From positions 1-9,678 of the forward strand of contig JAFAGG010000104.1 in the NCBI GenBank assembly GCA_023422955.1: 9,678 nt of DNA. The letters run 5' to 3'. Position 1 is the first letter of the stretch. Each line of letters begins with the position of its first letter. The position numbers and the translations under genes were made by a program. The stretch comes from Pseudomonadota bacterium. Its GTDB lineage: Bacteria; Pseudomonadota; Gammaproteobacteria; Burkholderiales; Burkholderiaceae_D. The notes beneath the pieces were generated by a model. It was not told where the DNA came from and made no database searches. It saw nothing but the letters and a program-made list of their open reading frames with translations. Positions 1-6,335 of this stretch are shown here, piece by piece.

Positions 1-419
1 CCAACGCGCTGCTGCGATTCCTCGCCGACAAGCTGCCGGTGTCTCGCTGGCAGCGCGACCTGACCGACTCCACCGTGCTGCGCAACGTCGGCAACGCGTT
101 CGGGCACACGCTGCTCGCCTGGGACGCCTGCCTGCGCGGCCTGGACAAGTTGGAAATCAATACCCAGCGCATGGCGGAAGACCTGGATGCGACCTGGGAA
201 TTGCTGGCTGAACCGGTGCAGACCGTGATGCGTCGCTACGGCATTGAAAATCCGTATGAACAGTTGAAGGATCTCACCCGCGGCAAGGGTATCGCCAAAG
301 CAGACCTGCATGCTTTCATCAAGCAACTCGCCATCCCGCAGGATGCCAAGGACAGGTTGCTGGCGATGACGCCTGCCAACTATATCGGCCACGCAGCCAA
401 GCTGGCGCGCCAGATTTAA
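1..419 (+). CDS. purB: Adenylosuccinate lyase, C-terminal part (5' end outside window)
   Basis: PurB cleaves succinyl-AICAR to AICAR and adenylosuccinate to AMP, each releasing fumarate, in cytosolic purine synthesis. The reading frame is already open at the left edge (first full codon at position 3) and runs 138 codons to a TAA at 417-419, so only the last third of a roughly 455-residue protein is present. The stretch SRWQRDLTDSTVLRN, followed by LAEPVQTVMRRYGIE, PYEQLKDLTRG and the closing MTPANYIGHA, matches the C-terminal half of the long PurB form found in E. coli. The GTG at 39 lies inside the KLPVSRWQRD motif and is a valine codon, not a start. The signature loop with the catalytic serine lies upstream of the window. 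An intrinsic terminator follows about 100 bases after the stop. Identification is secure; the family assignment is from recognised motifs. Confidence 0.96.
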   Translation, partial: NALLRFLADKLPVSRWQRDLTDSTVLRNVGNAFGHTLLAWDACLRGLDKLEINTQRMAEDLDATWELLAEPVQTVMRRYGIENPYEQLKDLTRGKGIAKADLHAFIKQLAIPQDAKDRLLAMTPANYIGHAAKLARQI

Positions 420-490
420 AGCGCCTTTGGCAGTGCTGGCAAATCCTGCAAGACTTGCCGCGACAATTTAAGGCACAAGCAAGCTCGCAA

Positions 491-506
491 GTAAGTTTTC
501 ACTTAC
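491..506. repeat. Small inverted repeat after purB
   Basis: GTAAGT and ACTTAC form a perfect 6-bp stem around a TTTC loop, 17 bases before the purB terminator. It has no U-tract and no recognisable function; it may be chance or a minor structure in the purB 3' UTR. Apart from this and the terminator I see nothing in the 134 bases between purB and the Ada-like gene. Confidence 0.3.
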
Positions 507-522
507 CAAGGTCACGCGTCAC

Positions 523-554
523 AACAGCCCGGTTATGCCGGGCTGTTTGTTTTT
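523..554 (+). terminator. Intrinsic terminator of purB
   Basis: A perfect 10-bp stem (AACAGCCCGG at 523-532, its complement at 538-547) with a 5-base loop is followed by TTTGTTTTT at 546-554. The T-rich side points rightward, so it ends purB transcription. No T-tract exists on the other strand, so it should not act efficiently on the converging Ada-like gene, whose stop codon (554-556) abuts its 3' end. Confidence 0.88.
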
Positions 555-1480
555 CAGGCCTTGGCAGCCCCTGATAGCGCGGGCGAGAGTGTCGGCATAT
601 CCTCCACAGCACCTTGCCCTATCGCTTGCTCTGCTTGCTCCGCCCGCGCCGCTTCCCATGCCAGCAAGGCTGCCTTGCGTGACACGCCCCAGCGATAGTG
701 GCTGATTTCACCGCTTTCGCGTATCACGCGATGACAGGGAATCAGATACGCCACGATATTGGCCGCCAGCGCCGTACCCACTGCGCGCTGCGCATTCGGC
801 AGGCCGGCCAGGGCGGCTAGCTGGCTGTACGAAACGATCTTTCCCGGCTCTATGCGCAATAATGCTTCCCACACCTTGAGCTGGAAATTAGTGCCGCGCA
901 GTACGACATGCAGGCGTCCCGCTTGCGGCGTGGCAGGAAATATCTGCGCGCTCCACTTCTGGGCAGTCTCATCGTCATGCTGCAAACTGGCCTTGCTCCA
1001 TGCCAGAGACAAGCCGGGCGGCAGGCCCGGTTCGGCTTCGCCGAGGAATTCAAAATAACAGATCCCGCGCGGCGTCCAGCCCAAGGCAGCCGGCCCGAAA
1101 GGTGTTTCTGCATAGCCATAGCCGATCGTGAGCCCCGCACCTTGCGATTTGTATTCGCCCGGCGTCACGGCTTCGCAACTGACAATCAAGTCATGCAAAC
1201 GGCTGGGCGTTGACAAGCCGGCAGCGTAGCTGGCGGCCAGCACATCGGCCGATTGGCGCAAGGCCTGCTTGGCATGTTCCTTGGTCAGATATTGCAGAAA
1301 GCGCTTGGGCGATACGCCGGCCCATTCGGTAAACAGGCGTTGAAAATGGTGCTCGCTGACGCCGACATGGGCTGCAATATCCGCCAGCGAAGGCTGCTGC
1401 AAGGCATGGGCACGGAGGTAGTCGATAGCTTCCGCCACGAGCCGGTAATGCCGGGCGGATTCGCGTGTAGTTTCATTCAT
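554..1480 (-). CDS. Ada-like AraC-type HTH / O6-alkylguanine-DNA methyltransferase fusion
   Basis: This 308-residue protein joins two domains. Residues about 10-110 form an AraC-type DNA-binding domain (SLADIAAHVGVSEHHFQRLF, later EAVTPGEYK). Residues about 115-195 match the ribonuclease-H-like subdomain, and 196-280 the catalytic methyltransferase domain: FQLKVWEALLRIEPGKIVSY, the arginine-finger segment QRAVGTA (Arg232), and the active site IPCHRVI with acceptor Cys249, then YRWGVSRKAALL. It should move alkyl groups from O6-alkylguanine in DNA irreversibly onto Cys249 and may also regulate transcription. E. coli Ada (354 residues) carries an additional N-terminal zinc domain whose Cys38 senses methyl-phosphotriesters; that domain is absent here. 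The ATG at 1480 is preceded by GGAGG eight bases upstream. The last 28 residues or so are an Ala/Gln-rich tail of no recognised function. The gene follows the secF terminator and presumably has its own promoter. NCBI-type annotation would be bifunctional HTH / methylated-DNA cysteine S-methyltransferase; I withhold the symbol ada because of the missing domain. Confidence 0.93.
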   Translation of the reverse strand: MNETTRESARHYRLVAEAIDYLRAHALQQPSLADIAAHVGVSEHHFQRLFTEWAGVSPKRFLQYLTKEHAKQALRQSADVLAASYAAGLSTPSRLHDLIVSCEAVTPGEYKSQGAGLTIGYGYAETPFGPAALGWTPRGICYFEFLGEAEPGLPPGLSLAWSKASLQHDDETAQKWSAQIFPATPQAGRLHVVLRGTNFQLKVWEALLRIEPGKIVSYSQLAALAGLPNAQRAVGTALAANIVAYLIPCHRVIRESGEISHYRWGVSRKAALLAWEAARAEQAEQAIGQGAVEDMPTLSPALSGAAKA

Positions 1481-1488
1481 GGAAGCGG

Positions 1489-1493
1489 CCTCC
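1489..1493 (-). promoter_or_regulatory. Shine-Dalgarno of the Ada-like gene
   Basis: On the minus strand GGAGG lies eight bases before the ATG at 1480. It is a near-perfect ribosome binding site and supports this start, which also leaves no room upstream for the missing Ada zinc domain. Confidence 0.8.
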
Positions 1494-1576
1494 AGAAATG
1501 GCAGGAAGGAACAGGACGAACTTCACTGTCAGGCATGCAGCTTAATACCGGGGCGGCACGGATGCCACCCGATTCT

Positions 1577-1591
1577 TGCGAAAAGTGCGAA
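1577..1591. promoter_or_regulatory. Candidate operator: paired TGCGAA direct repeat upstream of the Ada-like gene
   Basis: TGCGAA occurs at 1577-1582 and again at 1586-1591, spaced 9 bases start to start (TTCGCA twice on the minus strand). It sits about 97-111 bases before the ATG of the Ada-like gene, inside the only region available for that gene's promoter (1481-1632). AraC-family proteins often bind short direct repeats, and AAAGTGCG here loosely resembles the E. coli Ada-box core AAAGCGCA. I found no convincing -35/-10 pair nearby; TATTAA at about 1541-1546 on the minus strand is the best -10 and lacks a -35. The operator role is inference. Confidence 0.3.
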
Positions 1592-1626
1592 GGAAAATGG
1601 CTAGCAATCAGCCGGCGGCGGAATTG

Positions 1627-1672
1627 AAAAACTGAAAAGGGCGCATCCGAAATCCCGGATGCGCCCTTTTCA
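1627..1672 (-). terminator. secF: Strong intrinsic terminator after secF
   Basis: A perfect 17-bp stem (arms 1633-1649 and 1656-1672) surrounds a 6-base loop. On the minus strand the distal arm ends in CCCTTTTCA and is followed by GTTTTTC, giving the T-rich tail expected for intrinsic termination leftward. It starts 40 bases after the secF stop and separates the queA-to-secF cluster from the Ada-like gene. The opposite strand also has a short TTTT at the arm end, so weak rightward activity is possible. Confidence 0.9.
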
Positions 1673-1712
1673 CTGATGTTCCTGATACGCCAGGCAAGCT
1701 GAAGGCAAGCGC

Positions 1713-2741
1713 TTACACCACCGCGCCGTCGTGCTCATCCTTGGGCTTGACCGGCACGATCATGTCTTCGCGCTTGATGCCCAGCCACATGGCCACGGCC
1801 GAACCTACGAACACGGAAGAGTAGATGCCGAACAGGATGCCGATGGTCAGCGCCAGCGAGAAATAGAACAGCGTCGGGCCGCCGAAAATCAGCATCGCGA
1901 GCACCATGATTTCGGTCGAGCCGTGGGTGATGATGGTGCGTGAAATGGTGCGCGTGATCGCATGGTCGATCACCTGCGGCGTGTCGAGATGATTGAAACG
2001 CCGGTCGCGGAAAGTTTCGCGCACGCGGTCGAACACCACCACCGATTCATTGACCGAATACCCCAGCACTGCGAGCGTGGCCGCCAGCACCGTCAGCGAG
2101 AATTCCCACTGGAAGAAGGCGAAAAAGCCCAGGATGATGACCACGTCATGCAAGTTGGCGATGATGCTCGCTACCGCGAACTTCCATTCGAAGCGGAAAG
2201 CCAGGTAAATCATGATGCCCACGATCACCATCAGCAAGGCCATCACGCCGTCTTCCGCCAACTCCTGCCCCACCTGCGGGCCGACAAATTCCACGCGCTT
2301 CAACTGGATAGGCTCGGCGCCGGAAGCATCGGAGCAGGCGTCGCGCGTGCGCGGCTCGCCGGTCGGGCCAGTATCCTGCAACTGGCGATAAGTGCCGTTC
2401 TCAGCCTTGCACAATGCCCCGAATACATTCTGCGACACCTGCGCGCTGTTCGCGCCCTCCCTCAGAGGCAGGCGGATCAGCACATCCTGCGCGGTGCCGA
2501 AGCTTTGCACCTGGGTATCGGTATATCCCTGCTGCTCAATCGTGGAGCGCACCTTGTCCAGGTCGACCGGCTGGCTATACGTCGCCTCCATCACCGTGCC
2601 GCCCGTGAACTCGATCGACAGATGCAGACCGCGTGTGAACAGGAAGAACACCGCCGCCAGAAACACCACGATCGATACCACGTTGAGTATCAGCGCGTGG
2701 CGCATGAAGGGTATATCTTTTTTAATGCGGAAAAATTCCAT
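1713..2741 (-). CDS. secF: Protein translocase subunit SecF
   Basis: SecF pairs with SecD in the inner membrane and uses the proton gradient to help pull preproteins out of the SecYEG channel on the periplasmic side. The product has 342 residues, slightly longer than E. coli SecF (323). A first membrane helix lies at about 15-36, followed by the FTGGT motif (45-49) of the periplasmic domain, then five helices between about 163 and 322. The conserved GYSVNESVVVFDRVRE (227-242) spans the fourth helix region. Residues about 94-148 form a longer periplasmic linker than in E. coli, with Cys111 and Cys136. The ATG at 2741 has AGGA five bases upstream on the minus strand. It lies 46 bases after secD, surely cotranscribed, and ends 40 bases before a strong terminator. 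The acidic DEHD segment near the C-terminus is cytosolic. Confidence 0.97.
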   Translation of the reverse strand: MEFFRIKKDIPFMRHALILNVVSIVVFLAAVFFLFTRGLHLSIEFTGGTVMEATYSQPVDLDKVRSTIEQQGYTDTQVQSFGTAQDVLIRLPLREGANSAQVSQNVFGALCKAENGTYRQLQDTGPTGEPRTRDACSDASGAEPIQLKRVEFVGPQVGQELAEDGVMALLMVIVGIMIYLAFRFEWKFAVASIIANLHDVVIILGFFAFFQWEFSLTVLAATLAVLGYSVNESVVVFDRVRETFRDRRFNHLDTPQVIDHAITRTISRTIITHGSTEIMVLAMLIFGGPTLFYFSLALTIGILFGIYSSVFVGSAVAMWLGIKREDMIVPVKPKDEHDGAVV

Positions 2742-2787
2742 TATTTCCTCTCGTTCCGGCTACCTGTTAGATGGCTGCTCGTCGATC

Positions 2788-4647
2788 TTATTTTTTCTCG
2801 TCCCAGATAGCGCCAATGGATACCTGGGTCAGTTTTTTCTTGCGGCCATACCAGAGGTTGACCATGGCGCGCGCCACCACGACGGCGGAGAACATGGAAG
2901 TCAGGATGCCCAGCGTATGGACCACGGCGAAGCCGCGCACCGGCCCGCTGCCGAAGATGAGCAGCGCCAGCGCGGCGATCAGCGTCGTGATGTTCGAATC
3001 CACAATCGTGGCCCAGGCGCGTTCGAAACCTGCATGAATCGCCGCCTGCGGCGAAACGCCCGCTCTCAGTTCTTCGCGTATGCGCTCATTGATCAGCACG
3101 TTGGCATCGATCGCCATGCCCAGCGTCAGCGCGATGGCGGCAAAACCGGGCAAGGTCAGCGTGGCCTGCAGCAGCGACAGCAGCGCAAACAGCAGCATCA
3201 GGTTGACCGCCAGCGCAATCACGCTGAAAGTGCCGAACAGGCGATAGTAAACAATGATGAAGAGAGACATCACCACGAAACCGACGAGCGTGGAAGTGAA
3301 GCCCTTGGTAATGTTGTCGGCACCGAGTTGCGGACCGATGGTGCGCTCTTCGACGATTTCCATCGGTGCCGCCAGCGAACCGGCGCGCAGCAGCAGCGCC
3401 AGGTCGTTCGATGCCTCGGTGGAACCCATGCCGGTAATCTGGAAGCGCGAACCCAGTTGCTCCTGGATGGTGGCCACCGTCAACACCTCGCCGCGTCCCT
3501 TTTCAAACAGCACGATCGCCATCAGCTTGCCCACTCGCTCACGAGTCGCTTCGCGCATGCGGCGGCCACCGTCGCCGTTCAGCTCCACACTCACCGCCGG
3601 CTGCTGATATTGGTCGAACGTAGTGCCGGCGCTGGAAATATATTCGCCGGTAATTACCGGATCGCGGTACAGCACCACCGGCGCACCGCGACCGACGCGG
3701 AACAATTCCGAACCCAGCGGAATGGCCGCGCTTTCCTCGCTGCCGCGCATGACCGAGTCATCCACCATGCGCACTTCCAGCGTAGCGGTGCGGCCAATGA
3801 TGTCTTTCGCACGGGTCACGTCCTGCACACCCGGCAACTGGACGACGATGCGGTCCGCGCCCTGGCGCTGGATGATCGGCTCGGCCACGCCTAACTCGTT
3901 GACACGCTTGGAAAGGGTGCTGATGTTTTGCTGCACCGCGTTGGAAACGGTTTGACGCAAGTCTTCCGGGCGCAGCGAAGCCACCAGCTTGCCGCCCTCG
4001 CCATCCGTCACCTGCTGCAATACCAGTTCCGGCAATTGCGCGGCCAGGAAGCCATGCGCCTGTTCCAGCGTCTGCGTGTCGCGGAAGCGCACTTCTATGC
4101 GTTCGCCCTGGCGGCTCAGGCCGGTGTAGCGAACCTTCTTTTCAATCAGGATGCTGCGCACGCTGGATTGCAAACCTTGCAGGCGCTTGTTCAGCACCGC
4201 CTCGGTATCGACCTGCATCAGAAAATGCACGCCGCCGCGCAAATCCAGGCCCAGGTACATGGGATAGGCATTTAAAGCTTGCAGCCAGCCCGGCGTGTTA
4301 GGCAGAAGGTTGAACGCGACCAGATAGGTTGGATCGGCCGGATCGCGATTCAGCTCGCGCTCCAGCAAAGCTTTGGCTTTGAACTGCGTATCGGTATCGG
4401 CAAAACGTGCGCGCACCGTGCCTTGCGCCCCCACTGCCTCGTAAGAGACGCTTTGTGTCGAGACACCATTATTCTGCAGCACTTGCTGTACCCGCTCGGC
4501 CAGCGCCGGATCGACCTTGATGGTGGCTTTGGCGCTGCTGATCTGGACAGCAGGCGATTCGCCGAAGAAGTTCGGCAAGGTATACAGCACACCCAGCAGC
4601 AAGACGACGACAATGACGAGATACTTCCAGAGGGGATAACGATTCAT
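2788..4647 (-). CDS. secD: Protein translocase subunit SecD
   Basis: SecD is the larger partner of SecF in proton-driven, SecA-independent completion of protein export. The product has 619 residues (E. coli 615). Helix 1 is at about 8-27; the large periplasmic domain follows, with YLGLDLRGGVHFLMQVD (131-147) opening the P1 head and RIVVQLPGV (266-274) later. Five C-terminal helices lie between about 448 and 598. GMAIDANVLINERIREEL (510-527) holds Asp514, at the position of the E. coli helix-4 aspartate (Asp519) implicated in proton transport. No truncation or insertion is evident. The start at 4647 gives the usual short cytosolic MNRYPLWKY N-terminus. Its Shine-Dalgarno is weak (GGAAA about 10 bases upstream), and a three-codon ATG-GAA-ACT-TAG frame lies just before it. 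It follows yajC by 77 bases and precedes secF by 46. Confidence 0.98.
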   Translation of the reverse strand: MNRYPLWKYLVIVVVLLLGVLYTLPNFFGESPAVQISSAKATIKVDPALAERVQQVLQNNGVSTQSVSYEAVGAQGTVRARFADTDTQFKAKALLERELNRDPADPTYLVAFNLLPNTPGWLQALNAYPMYLGLDLRGGVHFLMQVDTEAVLNKRLQGLQSSVRSILIEKKVRYTGLSRQGERIEVRFRDTQTLEQAHGFLAAQLPELVLQQVTDGEGGKLVASLRPEDLRQTVSNAVQQNISTLSKRVNELGVAEPIIQRQGADRIVVQLPGVQDVTRAKDIIGRTATLEVRMVDDSVMRGSEESAAIPLGSELFRVGRGAPVVLYRDPVITGEYISSAGTTFDQYQQPAVSVELNGDGGRRMREATRERVGKLMAIVLFEKGRGEVLTVATIQEQLGSRFQITGMGSTEASNDLALLLRAGSLAAPMEIVEERTIGPQLGADNITKGFTSTLVGFVVMSLFIIVYYRLFGTFSVIALAVNLMLLFALLSLLQATLTLPGFAAIALTLGMAIDANVLINERIREELRAGVSPQAAIHAGFERAWATIVDSNITTLIAALALLIFGSGPVRGFAVVHTLGILTSMFSAVVVARAMVNLWYGRKKKLTQVSIGAIWDEKK

Positions 4648-4650
4648 GGG

Positions 4651-4662
4651 CTAAGTTTCCAT
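4651..4662 (-). other. Three-codon upstream frame before secD
   Basis: On the minus strand ATG-GAA-ACT-TAG ends three bases before the secD ATG and is in the same frame. The TAG closes the frame, so secD cannot start at this upstream ATG. No good ribosome binding site precedes it, and translation is unproven; it could be chance. Confidence 0.25.
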
Positions 4663-4688
4663 GTGGGCCGCAGGTCTTGCCTGGGAAG

Positions 4689-4717
4689 GCCGGGTGCGTT
4701 CAGTCTTTGCACCCGGC
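4689..4717 (-). other. Intercistronic hairpin between yajC and secD
   Basis: GCCGGGTGC at 4689-4697 and GCACCCGGC at 4709-4717 form a perfect 9-bp GC-rich stem with an 11-base loop. It occupies much of the 77-base gap between yajC and secD, starting 7 bases after the yajC stop. On the minus strand the stem is followed by CTTCCC rather than a U-tract, so it is not a classic terminator. A role in mRNA stability, processing or partial attenuation is inferred only. Confidence 0.55.
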
Positions 4718-4724
4718 ATGCCGA

Positions 4725-5045
4725 TTACAAGGTTTTGATCGTGCCTTTGGGCAGCAAGGTGCCGATTGCGTTCTTCTGGATGATGATTTCCGTGCCATCG
4801 GCCACTTCCAGGTTCACATATACGTCGCCGATCTTGTTGATCCTGCCGACAATGCCGCCGGCGGTTACCACTTCATCACCTTTGCCCAGCGCTTGCACCA
4901 TGGCCTTGTGCTCCTTCTGGCGCTTCATCTGAGGACGAATCATCAGGAAATACAACAGCACGAACATCAGGATGATGGGCAAAAAGCCCATCAGGCCGGC
5001 ATCGGCAGGCGCGCCGGCTTGGGCGTATGCATTGGAAATCAACAC
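4725..5045 (-). CDS. yajC: Preprotein translocase accessory subunit YajC
   Basis: YajC is a small single-span inner-membrane protein that associates with SecDF and the Sec translocon; its exact role is not settled. The product has 106 residues (E. coli 110). A short N-terminus with an SNAYAQA stretch precedes one membrane helix at about 19-37, ending in the family signature FLMIRPQMKRQKEHKAM, followed by the conserved cytosolic GDEVVTAGGIVGRI (57-70). The chosen start is GTG at 5045: a GGAG lies six bases upstream on the minus strand, an in-frame TAA lies a further 18-20 bases out, and the next ATG (residue 19) would remove part of the helix. It lies 115 bases after tgt, which leaves space for its own promoter, and precedes secD by 77 bases. 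Confidence 0.96.
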   Translation of the reverse strand: MLISNAYAQAGAPADAGLMGFLPIILMFVLLYFLMIRPQMKRQKEHKAMVQALGKGDEVVTAGGIVGRINKIGDVYVNLEVADGTEIIIQKNAIGTLLPKGTIKTL

Positions 5046-5051
5046 GTTCTT

Positions 5052-5055
5052 CTCC
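5052..5055 (-). promoter_or_regulatory. yajC: Shine-Dalgarno fixing the GTG start of yajC
   Basis: GGAG on the minus strand, six bases before GTG at 5045. No ATG exists between this site and residue 19, and a stop codon closes the frame upstream, so this site decides the non-ATG start. Confidence 0.8.
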
Positions 5056-5068
5056 AGTGGGTCGTTTT

Positions 5069-5101
5069 AAACAAAGCGGCATTTTAGCATCGGAATGCCG
5101 C
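5069..5101 (-). terminator. Terminator-like hairpin between tgt and yajC
   Basis: GCGGCATT and AATGCCGC (5076-5083 and 5094-5101) form a perfect 8-bp stem around a 10-base loop. On the minus strand it is followed at once by TTTGTTT (5075-5069). This has the form of a modest intrinsic terminator or attenuator for transcripts arriving from queA-tgt. Because tgt, yajC, secD and secF are usually clustered, partial read-through is more likely than a full stop; that is inference. Confidence 0.55.
5081..5089 (-). promoter_or_regulatory. Candidate extended -10 promoter of yajC-secDF
   Basis: The minus strand reads TGCTAAAAT, a TGn extended -10 followed by TAAAAT (5 of 6 to TATAAT). The -35 position with a 17-base spacer is CTATTC, a poor match, which extended -10 promoters tolerate. 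Transcription would start near 5074, giving a leader of about 30 bases that carries the yajC Shine-Dalgarno. The element lies inside the tgt-yajC hairpin. Confidence 0.4.
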
Positions 5102-5160
5102 GGGAATAGGAGCGAGTTATCGGGACGGCAAGCTTGTCGCAGAATAATCTCAATCTGCTC

Positions 5161-6291
5161 TCAATCCGTCCCGCGCTTGCGGTCTGCATGGAAGCGAGCG
5201 ACGAATTGCGAGAACTGCCCTTCCTCGATTGCTGCCCGGATTTCCCGCATCAGTTCAAGGTAGTAATGCAGGTTGTGGATGGTATTGAGCTGGGCGCCCA
5301 GGATTTCGCCGGCGCGATGCAAATGATGCAAGTAGGCGCGCGAGAAATTGCGGCAGGCATAACAGTCGCAGCTTTCGTCCAGCGGCCGCGGGTCGTCCTT
5401 GTAGCGCGCATTCTTGATCTTGACGTCGCCAAAGCGCGTGAACAGCCAGCCGTTGCGCGCATTGCGGGTCGGCATCACGCAGTCGAACATGTCCACGCCA
5501 TTTGCGACACCCGCCACCAGGTCTTCCGGTGTACCCACGCCCATCAGGTAATGCGGCTTGTCAGCCGGCAGGCGCGGGCCGATGTGCGCCAGCACGCGCA
5601 GCATGTCTTCCTTGGGTTCGCCCACCGACAGGCCGCCGATCGCAATGCCGTCGAAGCCGATATCGTTCAGTCCCGCCAGCGATTCGTCGCGCAAGTGCTC
5701 GAACATGCCGCCCTGCACGATGCCGAACAAGGCGTTCGGATTTTCACCCTGGTTGAATTCATCGAGCGAGCGCTTGGCCCAGCGCAGCGACATGCGCATC
5801 GATTGCGCCGCTTCCTCAATCGTCGCCGGACGGCCGTCGATTTCATACGGCGTGCATTCGTCGAACTGCATCACGATATCGGAATTGAGCGCGCGCTGGA
5901 TCTGCATCGACACTTCCGGCGACAGGAACAGCTTGTCGCCGTTGATCGGCGATGCGAACTTCACGCCTTCTTCGGTGATCTTGCGCATCGCGCCCAGCGA
6001 AAACACCTGGAAGCCGCCGGAGTCGGTCAGGATGGGCTTGTCCCAGCCCATGAAACCATGCAAACCGCCGAACTTGTTCAGGATATCGACGCCGGGACGC
6101 AGCCACAAATGAAAGGTATTGCCTAGGATGATCTGCGCATCGATATTATTCAGATCCTGCGGCGACATCGCCTTGACCGAGCCATAGGTGCCGACCGGCA
6201 TGAAGATGGGCGTTTCGATCACGCCGTGATTGACGGTCACGCGGCCGCGGCGGGCATGGCCATCGGTTTTCAGTAGTTCGAATTTCAGCAT
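5161..6291 (-). CDS. tgt: tRNA-guanine transglycosylase
   Basis: Tgt swaps guanine-34 in the anticodon of GUN-decoding tRNAs (Asp, Asn, His, Tyr) for the queuine precursor preQ1. The product has 376 residues (E. coli 375) and is complete. TDSGGFQVFSLG (89-100) carries Asp90, the substrate-binding aspartate; GVDMFDCVMPTRNARNG (265-281) carries Asp270, equivalent to the E. coli nucleophile Asp264. The zinc site is Cys308, Cys310, Cys313 (CDCYACR) and His339. VQGGMFEHLR (192-201) and IGGLSVGEPKEDM (218-230) are also typical. The start MLKFELLKTDGHARRGRV aligns with the family N-terminus; no clear Shine-Dalgarno precedes it. It lies 44 bases after queA, whose enzyme acts next in queuosine synthesis, so the two are probably cotranscribed. 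Confidence 0.98.
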   Translation of the reverse strand: MLKFELLKTDGHARRGRVTVNHGVIETPIFMPVGTYGSVKAMSPQDLNNIDAQIILGNTFHLWLRPGVDILNKFGGLHGFMGWDKPILTDSGGFQVFSLGAMRKITEEGVKFASPINGDKLFLSPEVSMQIQRALNSDIVMQFDECTPYEIDGRPATIEEAAQSMRMSLRWAKRSLDEFNQGENPNALFGIVQGGMFEHLRDESLAGLNDIGFDGIAIGGLSVGEPKEDMLRVLAHIGPRLPADKPHYLMGVGTPEDLVAGVANGVDMFDCVMPTRNARNGWLFTRFGDVKIKNARYKDDPRPLDESCDCYACRNFSRAYLHHLHRAGEILGAQLNTIHNLHYYLELMREIRAAIEEGQFSQFVARFHADRKRGTD

Positions 6292-6335
6292 GGTTGAATT
6301 ATCAAGAAAGGCGGCTGACCGTTTTGTTTTATTGG

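Noticed and set aside
39..419. GTG at 39 as the start of a 126-residue protein
   Set aside because: The frame is open to the window edge and the GTG lies within the conserved KLPVSRWQRD motif of PurB, so it is an internal valine.
1253..1627. A 124-codon plus-strand open frame over the Ada-like 5' end and its promoter region
   Set aside because: Mostly antisense to the HTH domain, no ribosome site or domain, and it runs into the secF terminator region.
2392..3894. A 500-codon plus-strand open frame antisense to secD and secF
   Set aside because: It covers well-conserved secD/secF on the other strand, is rich in His, Arg and Gln as expected of antisense GC-rich codons, and contains no recognisable domain.
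5134..6126. A 330-codon plus-strand open frame antisense to tgt
   Set aside because: Same antisense pattern; tgt is complete with all catalytic and zinc residues, and the antisense product resembles no family.
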